Assembly (NCBI RefSeq): GCF_002929275.1
Contig: NZ_PJIK01000001.1
Span: forward strand, 434,001 to 498,000
From: Arthrobacter sp. ZGTC131
Lineage (GTDB): Bacteria; Actinomycetota; Actinomycetes; Actinomycetales; Micrococcaceae
Direction: 5' to 3'
DNA: 64,000 nt
The translations under genes and the position numbers were made by a program. Of the stretch, positions 7,613-15,068 are shown piece by piece (positions within the stretch are counted from its first letter, which is position 1; each line of letters begins with the position of its first letter). The notes under the pieces were generated by a model. It made no database searches. It was not told where the DNA came from and saw only the letters and a program-made list of their open reading frames with translations.

Positions 7613-8593
7613 TCAGCCCTGTTCGCCCACCAGCTGCAGGACGCCGAAGACGGGATCCCGGTCGAGCACGCGGACGTCCGTGACGCCCGCTGCTGCGAGC
7701 CGGGTCCGGAATGCGTCCTGGAGCCGGACGACGTTCATGCCGAGCCCGCTGCCGAGGATGACGGGACCGTCGAGCCTGAGCTGCCGCAGAACCTGCGCCG
7801 CCATGTCAGCAAGGTCATGGCCTGCCTGGTCAACGAGCTGCTGGCTGATCCGGTGGCCGGAGTCCGCCGCCTCAACCACCAGCCTGGCCTGCTGCGCCCA
7901 GTAGCGGCGGCCCGTGGAGGGGGAATGGAACAGGGCGATCAGCTTGTTGGGATCGTCCACCCCGCAGGACTCGAGCAACGCCAGGGTGAGCTGGTCTGGT
8001 TCCAGGCTCTGGTTCATGCGGCGGAGGCTGTGGCGGACGGCCTCCCGGCCCAGCCAGTAGCCGCTGCCTTCGTCGCCGAGGAGGTAGCCCCAGCCGCCGG
8101 CCCGTGCTTCTTCACCGTGCCCGTTCCGCCCCCACGCCGCCGAGCCCGTCCCCGCAATGACGGCCACACCGCTGCTCGCCCCGCCGGCAGCAAGGAGCAG
8201 GCGCGAGTCGTGGACCACGGTGATCCGGGCCCCGGGAACGTGCGGTTCGATGAGGGCGGCCAGGGCGGCCGCGTCCTCGTCCGTGTCGATGCCGCCGGCC
8301 CCGGCGTAGACGTAGGACACGGGGCCCTGGCCTATTTTGGCGAAGAGCTCCGCCAGGTGCGCCGCCGCTTCTGCGCGGCTGACATTCTGCACGTTCGAAC
8401 TCCCGACGCTTTCGTCGGCGACGGGTTCTCCGCGTTCGAAGCGGACTCCCCTCGTTTTGGTGCCGCCGATGTCCAGTCCGATCACGACGTCGTGGGCTTG
8501 AACTGTGCTGCCGGAAGGATCTGTGCTGTCGGAAGGAACAGTGCTGCCGGAAGGAACAGAGGGAGCATCGGGTAGGTTGTCAGAGTTAGTCAC
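7613..8593 (-). CDS. N-acetylglucosamine kinase-like BadF/BadG-type ATPase
   Basis: Sugar kinase of the ASKHA fold (326 aa), probably phosphorylating N-acetylglucosamine in the cytoplasm. Phosphate-1 motif is VIGLDIGGTKTRGV; phosphate-2/adenosine regions are VIAGTGSAAWG and LGDEGSGYWLG, which are typical of eukaryote-like GlcNAc kinases and BadF/BadG ATPases; VILGSGLGM follows near the end. The first about 35 residues are a low-complexity Ser/Pro/Thr repeat (PSGSTVPSDSTDPSGSTV) encoded by repeated GTGCTGCCGGAAGGA-like units (read on the plus strand), unusual for the family and possibly variable between strains. The GTG start at 8593 lies 6 nt after a TAGGCT hexamer. Confidence 0.8.
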   Translation of the reverse strand: MTNSDNLPDAPSVPSGSTVPSDSTDPSGSTVQAHDVVIGLDIGGTKTRGVRFERGEPVADESVGSSNVQNVSRAEAAAHLAELFAKIGQGPVSYVYAGAGGIDTDEDAAALAALIEPHVPGARITVVHDSRLLLAAGGASSGVAVIAGTGSAAWGRNGHGEEARAGGWGYLLGDEGSGYWLGREAVRHSLRRMNQSLEPDQLTLALLESCGVDDPNKLIALFHSPSTGRRYWAQQARLVVEAADSGHRISQQLVDQAGHDLADMAAQVLRQLRLDGPVILGSGLGMNVVRLQDAFRTRLAAAGVTDVRVLDRDPVFGVLQLVGEQG

Positions 8594-8599
8594 CCGAAC

Positions 8600-8605
8600 A
8601 GCCTA
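8600..8605 (-). promoter_or_regulatory. -10 hexamer of the GlcNAc-type kinase gene
   Basis: TAGGCT, six bases (GTTCGG), then the GTG at 8593. Confidence 0.55.
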
Positions 8606-8629
8606 CTGAGTCGTCTCAAGGAGCAGACT

Positions 8630-9661
8630 ATGTCCCATCCCCTGTTTGGCACTCCGGTAATCGCGGCGCCCATGGCCGGCGGGACGTCGACTCCCCGCTT
8701 CGTCGCAGCAGTTCACCGCGCCGGCGGCCTCGGCTTCCTCGCGGCCGGGTACAAAACTGTTCCCGCGATGAGCGAGGAGATACGGGCCGCACGCGAAGCG
8801 GGCATCAGGTTCGGCGTGAACGTCTTCGTGCCGGATCCCGCGCAACTGCACCCCGCGCCCCAGGATGTGAACCGGCTGGAGCAGTATCGGCTCACTCTGC
8901 GCGTGGATGCCGACCGCTACGGCGTCAGCCTCCCGCCGCTGAGGCTTGACGATGACGATCACTGGCAGGGCAAGATCGACGAACTCCTGCTGCATCCGGT
9001 TGAGCTGGTGAGTTTCGCGTTCGGCCTGCCGGCATCAGGGGTGGTGGCCGCGCTCCGGCGGGCGGGGTCAGCGGTGATTGCCACTGTTACCAGCAAGGCC
9101 GAAGCGGAGCTGGCCGCGGACCGCGGCGTCGACGCCCTCGTGGTGCAGCACAGCAGCGCCGGCGCGCACAGCGGCGCGTTCCTGGCGGACCGCCGGCCAG
9201 CCGGTACACCGTCCACGACGGCGGAGCTGGTCAGGGAGGTGCGTGCCGCCGTCGGCCTTCCGCTGATAGCAGCCGGTGCCGTTTCCGACGCCGCCGCCGT
9301 GACGTCGGTGCTCGACGCCGGCGCGAGTGCGGCGCAGGTGGGGACTGCCCTCGTGCGCACCGACGAGAGCGGCGCGCGGCAGTTGCACAAGGACGCCTTG
9401 GGCGCCCCGCAGTTCACGGAAACGAGGCTGACCCGCGCTTTTACGGGACGCTACGCGCGCGCCCTGGTCAACGACTTCGTCAGCGACCATGAGGACGCCC
9501 CGGAGGGATACCCGGCCATCCACCATCTGACGGCCCCCATCCGCGCGGCCGCGGCCGCCGCCGGGGATGCTGAACGCCTGAATCTGTGGGCCGGCACCGG
9601 GTGGCGAACGGCCCGGACCGGGCCCGTGGCCGATGCCATCGGCGGTCTTCTGGGAGGCTAG
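8630..9661 (+). CDS. nitronate monooxygenase
   Basis: FMN-dependent TIM-barrel enzyme (343 aa) of the 2-nitropropane dioxygenase family, which oxidises toxic nitronates such as propionate 3-nitronate to the carbonyl compound and nitrite. Visible features are the N-terminal FMN loop PVIAAPMAGGTSTPRFVAAV, the strand GIRFGVNVFVPD, VQHSSAGAHSGAF carrying the candidate catalytic histidine, and the phosphate-binding LPLIAAGAVSDAAAV and GASAAQVGTALV. The start ATG at 8630 follows AAGGAGCAGACT, a good ribosome site, in contrast to its leaderless neighbours. It diverges from the kinase gene by 36 nt and converges on the LysR gene. Confidence 0.9.
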   Translation: MSHPLFGTPVIAAPMAGGTSTPRFVAAVHRAGGLGFLAAGYKTVPAMSEEIRAAREAGIRFGVNVFVPDPAQLHPAPQDVNRLEQYRLTLRVDADRYGVSLPPLRLDDDDHWQGKIDELLLHPVELVSFAFGLPASGVVAALRRAGSAVIATVTSKAEAELAADRGVDALVVQHSSAGAHSGAFLADRRPAGTPSTTAELVREVRAAVGLPLIAAGAVSDAAAVTSVLDAGASAAQVGTALVRTDESGARQLHKDALGAPQFTETRLTRAFTGRYARALVNDFVSDHEDAPEGYPAIHHLTAPIRAAAAAAGDAERLNLWAGTGWRTARTGPVADAIGGLLGG

Positions 9662-9676
9662 GCCCCGTCACCGAGC

Positions 9677-10660
9677 CTAGGGTTCCGAACGTGCCCGGAC
9701 CAGGCCGGCCAGCAGCGCGGGGCCATCCGCCAGCACCAGCTCCCGGAAGAGCCGCACCGGGTCAGGCTCGGTGTCGCGCGGATTTCGGCGTTCGCGCCAG
9801 GCCATGCCGATCTCCCGGAACGCGAGCTCGGATTCCAGCGGGATCTCCAGCCAGCCCAGACCGCCGGCCCGGGCTATCGCGTCGCTCCCCTGCCCGGCGC
9901 CGCCCGGCGGCAGGATACTGACCCCCAGCCCGGCGGACACCAGGCCGCGGACCGTGTGGGCATCCTGGCTTTCGAAGGCGATCCGGGGCCGGAATCCTGC
10001 TTCCCGGAACATGGCATCCGTGAGGGACCGCAGGCCGTATCCCGGCCCGAGGGCAACAAAGGGGTCTTGCCGGATGTCCGCCAGGCCCGCGCTGTGCCGG
10101 CCGGCCAGCCGGTGGCGGTGGTGCACGACGAGCCGCAGCGGTTCCCGGTACAGGGCGGCCGAGCCGATGGTCCGGCTCGCCGCCGCCACCGGGGCGGTCA
10201 GGGCAAAGTCGGCCTGGCCGGAGGCCAGCTCGGCAAGGCAGCTGTCCCGGGAGCCCTGGCTGAGGTCGAACTCCGTGTGCGGGTAGCGGCTCATGAAGGC
10301 GCTGATCAGCAGCGGCAGCGTGGCCTCGCCGAACGTGTGCTGGAAGGTCACGGCTATGCGGCCCCGGACCACTTCGGATTCATGCCGCACCAGGTCAAGC
10401 CCGGTGCGGAAGTCGGCCAGCGCAGATTCGACGTACGGCAGCAGGGCCTTGGCCGCCGGCGTCAGGCGGACACCCCTGCCTTCCCGGATGAGCAGCTCCG
10501 TACCCACGACGGCGCTGGCCCGGGCCAGTGCCCGGCTCACGGTGGACTGCGGAACCCCGAGAAGTTCGGCGGTTTCGGTGATGTGCTGCGTCCGGCCGAG
10601 CTCGGCGAGCAGCGGAAGGATCGGCAACAGCTGCACGAGCTGCCTGTGCTCTAGGTCCAT
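9677..10660 (-). CDS. LysR-family transcriptional regulator
   Basis: DNA-binding regulator (327 aa) with an N-terminal winged helix (TETAELLGVPQSTVSRALARA) and a type-2 periplasmic-binding-like effector domain (RGRIAVTFQHTFGEATLPLLI, then DFALTAPV and GLGVSILPPGG). The ATG at 10660 (MDLEHRQL) is preferred because GGAGG stands 9 nt before it and LysR proteins usually begin this way; an upstream in-frame ATG at 10684 has no ribosome site. It is divergent from an MFS efflux gene, an arrangement like E. coli ynfL/ynfM. The 94-nt gap contains a T-N11-A palindrome, so it probably controls that transporter. Confidence 0.88.
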   Translation of the reverse strand: MDLEHRQLVQLLPILPLLAELGRTQHITETAELLGVPQSTVSRALARASAVVGTELLIREGRGVRLTPAAKALLPYVESALADFRTGLDLVRHESEVVRGRIAVTFQHTFGEATLPLLISAFMSRYPHTEFDLSQGSRDSCLAELASGQADFALTAPVAAASRTIGSAALYREPLRLVVHHRHRLAGRHSAGLADIRQDPFVALGPGYGLRSLTDAMFREAGFRPRIAFESQDAHTVRGLVSAGLGVSILPPGGAGQGSDAIARAGGLGWLEIPLESELAFREIGMAWRERRNPRDTEPDPVRLFRELVLADGPALLAGLVRARSEP

Positions 10661-10722
10661 GGCACCCGGCCTCCGGAAAGTCATCCGTTTTCGACATGAA
10701 TCCGGTCCGAATCATGCATTGG

Positions 10723-10737
10723 ATGCTCAGTCAGCAT
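10723..10737. promoter_or_regulatory. LysR-type operator (T-N11-A palindrome)
   Basis: ATGCT-CAGTC-AGCAT is a perfect 5-bp-arm inverted repeat that satisfies T-N11-A. It ends 5 nt before the -10 hexamer of the MFS gene, a position suited to an activator/repressor of that promoter. Confidence 0.5.
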
Positions 10738-10742
10738 AGATC

Positions 10743-10748
10743 TACGCT
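10743..10748 (+). promoter_or_regulatory. -10 hexamer of the MFS gene at 10755
   Basis: TACGCT, six bases (GGAAAA), then the ATG at 10755. Confidence 0.55.
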
Positions 10749-10754
10749 GGAAAA

Positions 10755-12143
10755 ATGCCAACGCCCACCACGCCCACGTCCGGCCGGAAACTGCCTGCCC
10801 TGGCTCTGCCCAGCAAGCCGGCGTCCGGTGCGCCCATGCCCAGCCGTCCGGACCAGGACCGCTGGGAAGGGCACCCGAAGGGTTCGTCGGCGTACGGCAA
10901 GATCCTCGGCGGGCTGGCCTTCGCAGGCGTGGCCACCTTCGCGCAGCTCTACTCGACGCAGGCGGTGCTGCCGGTCATGGCGGCGGAACTGCGGATCACG
11001 GCAGCGGAAGCGGCACTGACCATTTCGCTGGCCACCGTGGGGCTGGCCGTGACCGTTATCCCGTGGTCCTTCCTGGCGGACCGGATCGGGCGTGTCCGGG
11101 CCATGGCCTGGGGAATCTCGGCTGCGACAGTGCTGGGTCTGATGGTTCCGCTGGCCACGTCCTTTCCCATGCTGCTGGGTCTCCGGATGCTCGAGGGCAT
11201 GGCGCTCGGCGGCATCCCGGCGATCGCCATCGCCTACCTGAACGAGGAGATCAACAGGGCGCATGCGGCGATGGCCGCGGGCAGCTATGTTGCCGGCACC
11301 ACGTTGGGCGGCCTGGCCGGGAGGCTCGTGGCCGGTCCGGTCGGAGAATTGTGGGGATGGCGTGCCGCCGCCTTCGCGGTATCCGTTCTCGCCACCGTCG
11401 CCGCTGTGCTGTTCCTGGTGCTTGTGCCCAAAGCGCGGGGCTTCAGCCCGGCCAAGGCCAGCGGCTTCCGCGGTGCAGCCCGGACGCTGGGCGGGCATCT
11501 CCGGAATCCGGGGCTGCTGGCCCTCTACGTTCAGGCGTTCCTGCTGATGGGCGGTTTCGTGGCGGTTTACAACTACCTGGGGTTCCGGCTCTCCGGGGAG
11601 CCATTCGGCCTTCCCGCGACAGTTATCAGCCTGATCTTCCTGGCCTACCTTTCCGGGACGGTGACCTCCCGCTGGGCCGGAGGCCTGACGCAGCGCTTCG
11701 GCCGGCGCAACGTGCTGCTCGCCGGAATCCTGCTGATGTCGGCGGGCTTCGCCCTGACGCTCACCCAGGTTCTGGTGCTGATCCTGGCCGGACTTGTGGT
11801 CTTTACAGGCGGTTTCTTTGCGGCCCACAGCATCGGCGCGGGGTGGACGGGAGCCATCGCCGTTTCCGGCCGCGCACAAGCCGCGTCGCTGTACAACCTG
11901 GCCTACTACCTGGGCTCCAGCATCATTGGCTGGGCCGGCGGACTGGTGTTCCAGTCGCTTGGCTGGACGGCGCTCGCCGTTACCGTGATTGCCTTGGGAT
12001 GCACGACGGCGGTGATCACCGCCGTCGTGCATCCCGGCTCAGCGGGCAAACCGGGCAAGCGGCCCCTGCGCCGCTCCGTGCGGAGGCGGAACCCGGCCGG
12101 ACAGCGGAAGGCAGCGACGCAGCACAGCCCGGCAGGTGGTTAG
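10755..12143 (+). CDS. MFS transporter, YnfM-like
   Basis: Inner-membrane major facilitator superfamily protein (462 aa) with about 12 hydrophobic segments, probably a drug or metabolite exporter. The first membrane segment is followed by TFAQLYSTQAVLPVMAAEL, typical of YnfM-like members; the motif A loop reads FLADRIGRVRAMAWG and a second occurs as GGLTQRFGRRNVLLAG. The first about 45 residues are Pro/Ser-rich and cytoplasmic, and the last about 40 are basic. It overlaps the end of the convergent PLP-enzyme gene by 4 nt. The divergent LysR gene is the likely regulator. Substrate unknown. Confidence 0.88.
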   Translation: MPTPTTPTSGRKLPALALPSKPASGAPMPSRPDQDRWEGHPKGSSAYGKILGGLAFAGVATFAQLYSTQAVLPVMAAELRITAAEAALTISLATVGLAVTVIPWSFLADRIGRVRAMAWGISAATVLGLMVPLATSFPMLLGLRMLEGMALGGIPAIAIAYLNEEINRAHAAMAAGSYVAGTTLGGLAGRLVAGPVGELWGWRAAAFAVSVLATVAAVLFLVLVPKARGFSPAKASGFRGAARTLGGHLRNPGLLALYVQAFLLMGGFVAVYNYLGFRLSGEPFGLPATVISLIFLAYLSGTVTSRWAGGLTQRFGRRNVLLAGILLMSAGFALTLTQVLVLILAGLVVFTGGFFAAHSIGAGWTGAIAVSGRAQAASLYNLAYYLGSSIIGWAGGLVFQSLGWTALAVTVIALGCTTAVITAVVHPGSAGKPGKRPLRRSVRRRNPAGQRKAATQHSPAGG

Positions 12144-13303
12144 CGCGTTGCCTCGATTGCCTGGATGAGGTCCTCGAGGATGTCCGTGGCATCCTCGAGG
12201 CCCACGGAGACGCGGAGCAGGCTCGCATGCGGCTTGGCGCCGTCGGCCACCGGACGGTGGGTAAGGCCCGCGGGATGCTGGATGAGGGTGTCGATGCCGC
12301 CCAGGGAGACGGCGTGGGTGATCATCCTGACGGCCGAGGGAACGCGAACGGCATGCTCAGCGCTGTGCAGCTCCAGGGCGATCAGCGAACCCGGGCCCGA
12401 CATCTGGGTGCCCACCAGGCCCTGCGGATCGCACTCGGGCAGCCCCGGGTAGTACACGGTCCGTACCAGCTCGTGCCCGCCCAGCCCTGAGGCCACCTTG
12501 TGCGCGGCGGACTGCTGCGCGCGCACGCGGACGGGAAGCGTGGCCAGCCCGCGGTGCAACAGGTAAGCGGGCAGCGGCGTCAGGATGCCGCCGGTGATCG
12601 CCCGTACCTGGCGAAGGCGGCTGGCCCATTCCGCCGAGGCCGCCACGACGCCTCCCATGGCGTCGCCGTGCCCGCCCATGAACTTCGTGGCACTGTGCAG
12701 CACAAGGGCGGCACCGTGCTCGAGCGGCCGCTGCAGTATCGGCGTGGCAAAGGTGTTGTCCACCAGCAGCGGCACGCCGTCCGCGGCGACCGCGAGCGCC
12801 GCGATGTCCACGAGGTCCAGGCTCGGGTTGGCCGGGGTCTCCACCACAACCAATCCGGTATCGGGCCGGAGCGCAGCGCGGACACCTTCGGCGTCGGTGA
12901 ACGTCACCTCGGTTCCCAGGACACCGGACGCCAGGATATGGTCGCTGCCGCCATACAAGGGCCGAACCGCCACCACGTGTTTCTTTCCGCCCGCTACGGT
13001 TGCCAGCAGTACGGCGCTCAGGGCAGCCATGCCGGTGGCGAAGGCCACAGCCTCGGGGGCTCCCTCCAGAAGCGCCACCCCGGATTCGAAACGTGCCACG
13101 GTGGGATTCCACAGCCGCTGGTAAACGGTGCTTTGGCCCTCCGCGTGCGGGCCGCCGGTTGCCAGATGCTCGTAGGCAAGGCCTCCGTCGGAGACCGACG
13201 GAAGCGGGGCAGTGGTGGAAAGGTCGATCGGAACGGCGTGGACGCCCTGGTCCGTGAGGCCGTCACGGCCGGCGTGAACTGCCAGCGAGTCGAGAGAATG
13301 CAC
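12140..13303 (-). CDS. cystathionine gamma-synthase/methionine gamma-lyase family PLP enzyme
   Basis: Fold-type I PLP enzyme of the Cys/Met metabolism family (387 aa). The cofactor lysine lies in SATKFMGGHGD; other family marks are YQRLWNPTVARFESGVALLEG, ETPANPSLDLVDI, DNTFATPILQRPLEHGA and the C-terminal HAVSLGGIDTLIQHPA. These do not separate synthases from gamma-lyases. The GTG start at 13303 follows AAGGAG at 4-5 nt. It is divergent from an Lrp/AsnC gene with an extended inverted repeat between them, so an amino-acid-responsive, probably catabolic role (a lyase) is plausible but inferred. Confidence 0.87.
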   Translation of the reverse strand: MHSLDSLAVHAGRDGLTDQGVHAVPIDLSTTAPLPSVSDGGLAYEHLATGGPHAEGQSTVYQRLWNPTVARFESGVALLEGAPEAVAFATGMAALSAVLLATVAGGKKHVVAVRPLYGGSDHILASGVLGTEVTFTDAEGVRAALRPDTGLVVVETPANPSLDLVDIAALAVAADGVPLLVDNTFATPILQRPLEHGAALVLHSATKFMGGHGDAMGGVVAASAEWASRLRQVRAITGGILTPLPAYLLHRGLATLPVRVRAQQSAAHKVASGLGGHELVRTVYYPGLPECDPQGLVGTQMSGPGSLIALELHSAEHAVRVPSAVRMITHAVSLGGIDTLIQHPAGLTHRPVADGAKPHASLLRVSVGLEDATDILEDLIQAIEATR

Positions 13304-13315
13304 GGTACTCCTTGT

Positions 13316-13358
13316 GAATTATTCGCCATTGAATGCCGCAAGTATCTGGCAAATATTC
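13316..13358. promoter_or_regulatory. candidate Lrp operator between the PLP enzyme and lrp genes
   Basis: GAATTATTCGCCA at 13316-13328 is mirrored by TGGCAAATATTC at 13347-13358, an imperfect inverted repeat with an 18-nt spacer in an AT-richer gap. It covers the region just upstream of the PLP-enzyme ribosome site. Lrp proteins often bind such degenerate inverted repeats. Confidence 0.45.
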
Positions 13359-13436
13359 GGATAGAGACAGTGCCCATGAATGGATCGGCCGGAAAGTCGC
13401 GACTATGATGAACACAGAACACTTTAGGGAGGGTCC

Positions 13437-13949
13437 GTGAGCAGCATCGCGAAGAATATTCGGTCTGGAGCGGGAAACATTGAGCCGCTGGACGCCATCG
13501 ATGAACGGCTGCTGGCCGCCCTGGTCGACGACGCCCGGATCTCCAACAAGCAGCTGGCCGAACTGGTGGGCATCGCCCCCTCCACCGCCCTGATGCGCAC
13601 CCGTGCACTCTCCGAGCGGGGCATCATCCAGGGCTTTGAGGCCAAGCTGAGCCTCTCGGCAATCGGCCGCTCGGTCCAGGCCCTGATCGCAGTCCGGCTC
13701 CGCGCCCATGACCGCGAGCAGATCGACCGCTTCACCGCCCGCGTGCCCAAGCTGCCCGCCGTGCTGTCCACGTTTCACACCTCGGGTTCGGTGGACTACC
13801 TGCTGCACATCGCCGTCGCCACCACGGAGGACCTGCGGGACTGGGTCCTGGACAATCTGGCCACCGACCCGGTGGTGGGCCACACCGAAACCACACTCGT
13901 GTTCGACCACATCCAGGGAAACCACGGCCCGCTGCCGGAACAGGACTAG
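13437..13949 (+). CDS. Lrp/AsnC-family transcriptional regulator
   Basis: Amino-acid-responsive regulator (170 aa). The N-terminal helix-turn-helix is DERLLAALVDDARISNKQLAELVGIAPSTALMRT, split here as LLAALVDDARISNKQL and VGIAPSTALMRTRAL; the C-terminal RAM domain carries LPAVLSTFHTSGSVDYLLHI, the effector-binding and octamer-forming unit. GTG at 13437 is chosen because GGGAGG lies 4 nt upstream. It is divergent from the Cys/Met PLP enzyme gene and likely regulates it, in the manner of BkdR- or MdeR-type local regulators. Confidence 0.9.
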   Translation: MSSIAKNIRSGAGNIEPLDAIDERLLAALVDDARISNKQLAELVGIAPSTALMRTRALSERGIIQGFEAKLSLSAIGRSVQALIAVRLRAHDREQIDRFTARVPKLPAVLSTFHTSGSVDYLLHIAVATTEDLRDWVLDNLATDPVVGHTETTLVFDHIQGNHGPLPEQD

Positions 13950-13972
13950 CCGAAGCTTTGCCGGCCGGCGAC

Positions 13973-14212
13973 TCAGCGCCGTGGCGGCAAGCCGGAGTGG
14001 GCGGCGCCCAGCATGTCGGCACGGAGCACGTTGAGTTCGTCGCGGCGCAGGGCGGCGGCCTCCAATTGCCTCATGGCCTCCTCGGGCCGGGCGCGGCGGC
14101 TTTCCGCCCAGGCAACCAGCCCGGACCCCAAGCGAACGGCCGCGGCCTCGATGAAGGACGCGCGCCGGTAGGCGGAGCCCTGGACGGACCGGCTGATCGA
14201 CAGAGCGCTCAT
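13973..14212 (-). CDS. small alpha-helical protein coupled to the ArsR-like regulator
   Basis: Unrecognised protein of 79 aa: MSALSISRSVQGSAYRRAS, then IEAAAVRLGSGLVAWAESRR and a charged helical C-terminal half (ARPEEAMRQLEAAALRRDEL). There is no signal peptide and no strong membrane segment; the middle could form an amphipathic helix. Its ATG overlaps the regulator's stop by 4 nt (ATGA), so it is co-translated with the regulator and should share its control. The longer open frame to 14644 is antisense-like and was not used. The role may be as a partner of the regulator, but nothing in the sequence shows this. Confidence 0.65.
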   Translation of the reverse strand: MSALSISRSVQGSAYRRASFIEAAAVRLGSGLVAWAESRRARPEEAMRQLEAAALRRDELNVLRADMLGAAHSGLPPRR

Positions 14213-14919
14213 GGCTCTTTCCTTTCGGGACTTGTTCTCTTGGTGGAGTTCTTTTTCGTTGCTTTGCGCGCGCCGCGGCTCGCTGCCGTGGCCGGAACGC
14301 CAAGGATCGGGAACGCATTGAAATGAATCTGGACCGGCCGGGCGTCTTCCTGTTCGCCCTCGTCGCGGATTTCCTCCATCAGCCGGTGCCCGTAGGCCTC
14401 CATCGCGCGGGTATACCGGCCCAGCTGTTCGGCGTTCATTCGCGCATTGGAAGTGTCGATGGTCGCGGCGTGAAGCCAGGGGCCGTCCAGGGCATCCAGG
14501 CCGTGGGCCATGAAGTCGGCCAGTACGGCCTGGCGGCTGTGCTCGAATTCCCGGCTCACGAGCCGTGAGGCCTCCTCGGTGGCCGGCGAGCTGGCCAGTT
14601 CCGGGGACGAGACCTGCAGGGCGCCCCGGGGCCTCTCCCACCACCGTTCCCTTGCGGTTCCTTTACCCTCGACCTCACGAACAAAGTCGTGCTTGGCCAA
14701 CTGGCGCAGGTGGTAGCTCGTGGAACCGCTGGACTCCCCCAGCAGCTCCCCGAGGCCGCAGGCGGTCTGCGCACCGTAGCGAGACAGCATCTCCAGGATC
14801 TGGACGCGGAGCGGGTGGGCGAGGGCCTTCAGCGAGGCGGTGTCCATCCTGCGGACCGGAAACGGGAACTCCTCGACGTCGTTCGAGTCGTCCGTGCCGG
14901 GCTGAGGAGTGGTTTCCAT
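14209..14919 (-). CDS. ArsR-like winged-helix transcriptional regulator
   Basis: Helix-turn-helix regulator (236 aa) of the HTH_20/ArsR-like class. The DNA-binding domain is near the N-terminus: LKALAHPLRVQILEMLSRY, then CGLGELLGESSGSTSYHLRQLAKHDFV and a wing KGTARERWW. The central part (about residues 95-190) is helical and may bind a ligand or dimerise. The last about 30 residues are Lys/Thr/Arg-rich (ARKATKKNSTKRTS), a basic tail not usual in the family. The ATG at 14919 lies 6 nt after TAGCCT, and iterated CTTTGCAA boxes start directly behind that hexamer, so autoregulation is likely. Confidence 0.85.
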   Translation of the reverse strand: METTPQPGTDDSNDVEEFPFPVRRMDTASLKALAHPLRVQILEMLSRYGAQTACGLGELLGESSGSTSYHLRQLAKHDFVREVEGKGTARERWWERPRGALQVSSPELASSPATEEASRLVSREFEHSRQAVLADFMAHGLDALDGPWLHAATIDTSNARMNAEQLGRYTRAMEAYGHRLMEEIRDEGEQEDARPVQIHFNAFPILGVPATAASRGARKATKKNSTKRTSPERKEP

Positions 14920-14925
14920 GCGGTA

Positions 14926-14931
14926 AGGCTA
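14926..14931 (-). promoter_or_regulatory. -10 hexamer of the ArsR-like regulator gene
   Basis: TAGCCT, six bases (TACCGC), then the ATG at 14919. Confidence 0.5.
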
Positions 14932-14934
14932 CGC

Positions 14935-14996
14935 TTGCAAAGAAAGCTTTGCAATGGTTTCTTTGCAACGCATTCTTTGCAAATGAACTTTTGCAC
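14935..14996. promoter_or_regulatory. iterated operator: four 14-bp units plus a palindrome
   Basis: CTTTGCAA occurs at 14947, 14961 and 14975, exactly 14 bp apart, and a fourth degenerate copy (TTTTGCAC) falls at 14989. The first copy also forms a palindrome with TTGCAAAG at 14935-14942 (4-nt spacer). The array begins 3 nt upstream of the regulator gene's -10 hexamer and covers the -35 region, so it is the likely binding site for that regulator or another repressor. Confidence 0.6.
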
Positions 14997-15068
14997 CGGG
15001 AGCAGCACTGGCGACGGATTGCGCTTTGCCTCGTTCAGCCGCGCACGGCACCCTCCGGCGGCCGGTCC

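Noticed and set aside
14935-14996. Replication-origin-type iterons
   Set aside because: The 14-bp repeats resemble iterons, but there is no replication protein gene, and they sit exactly at a regulator promoter.
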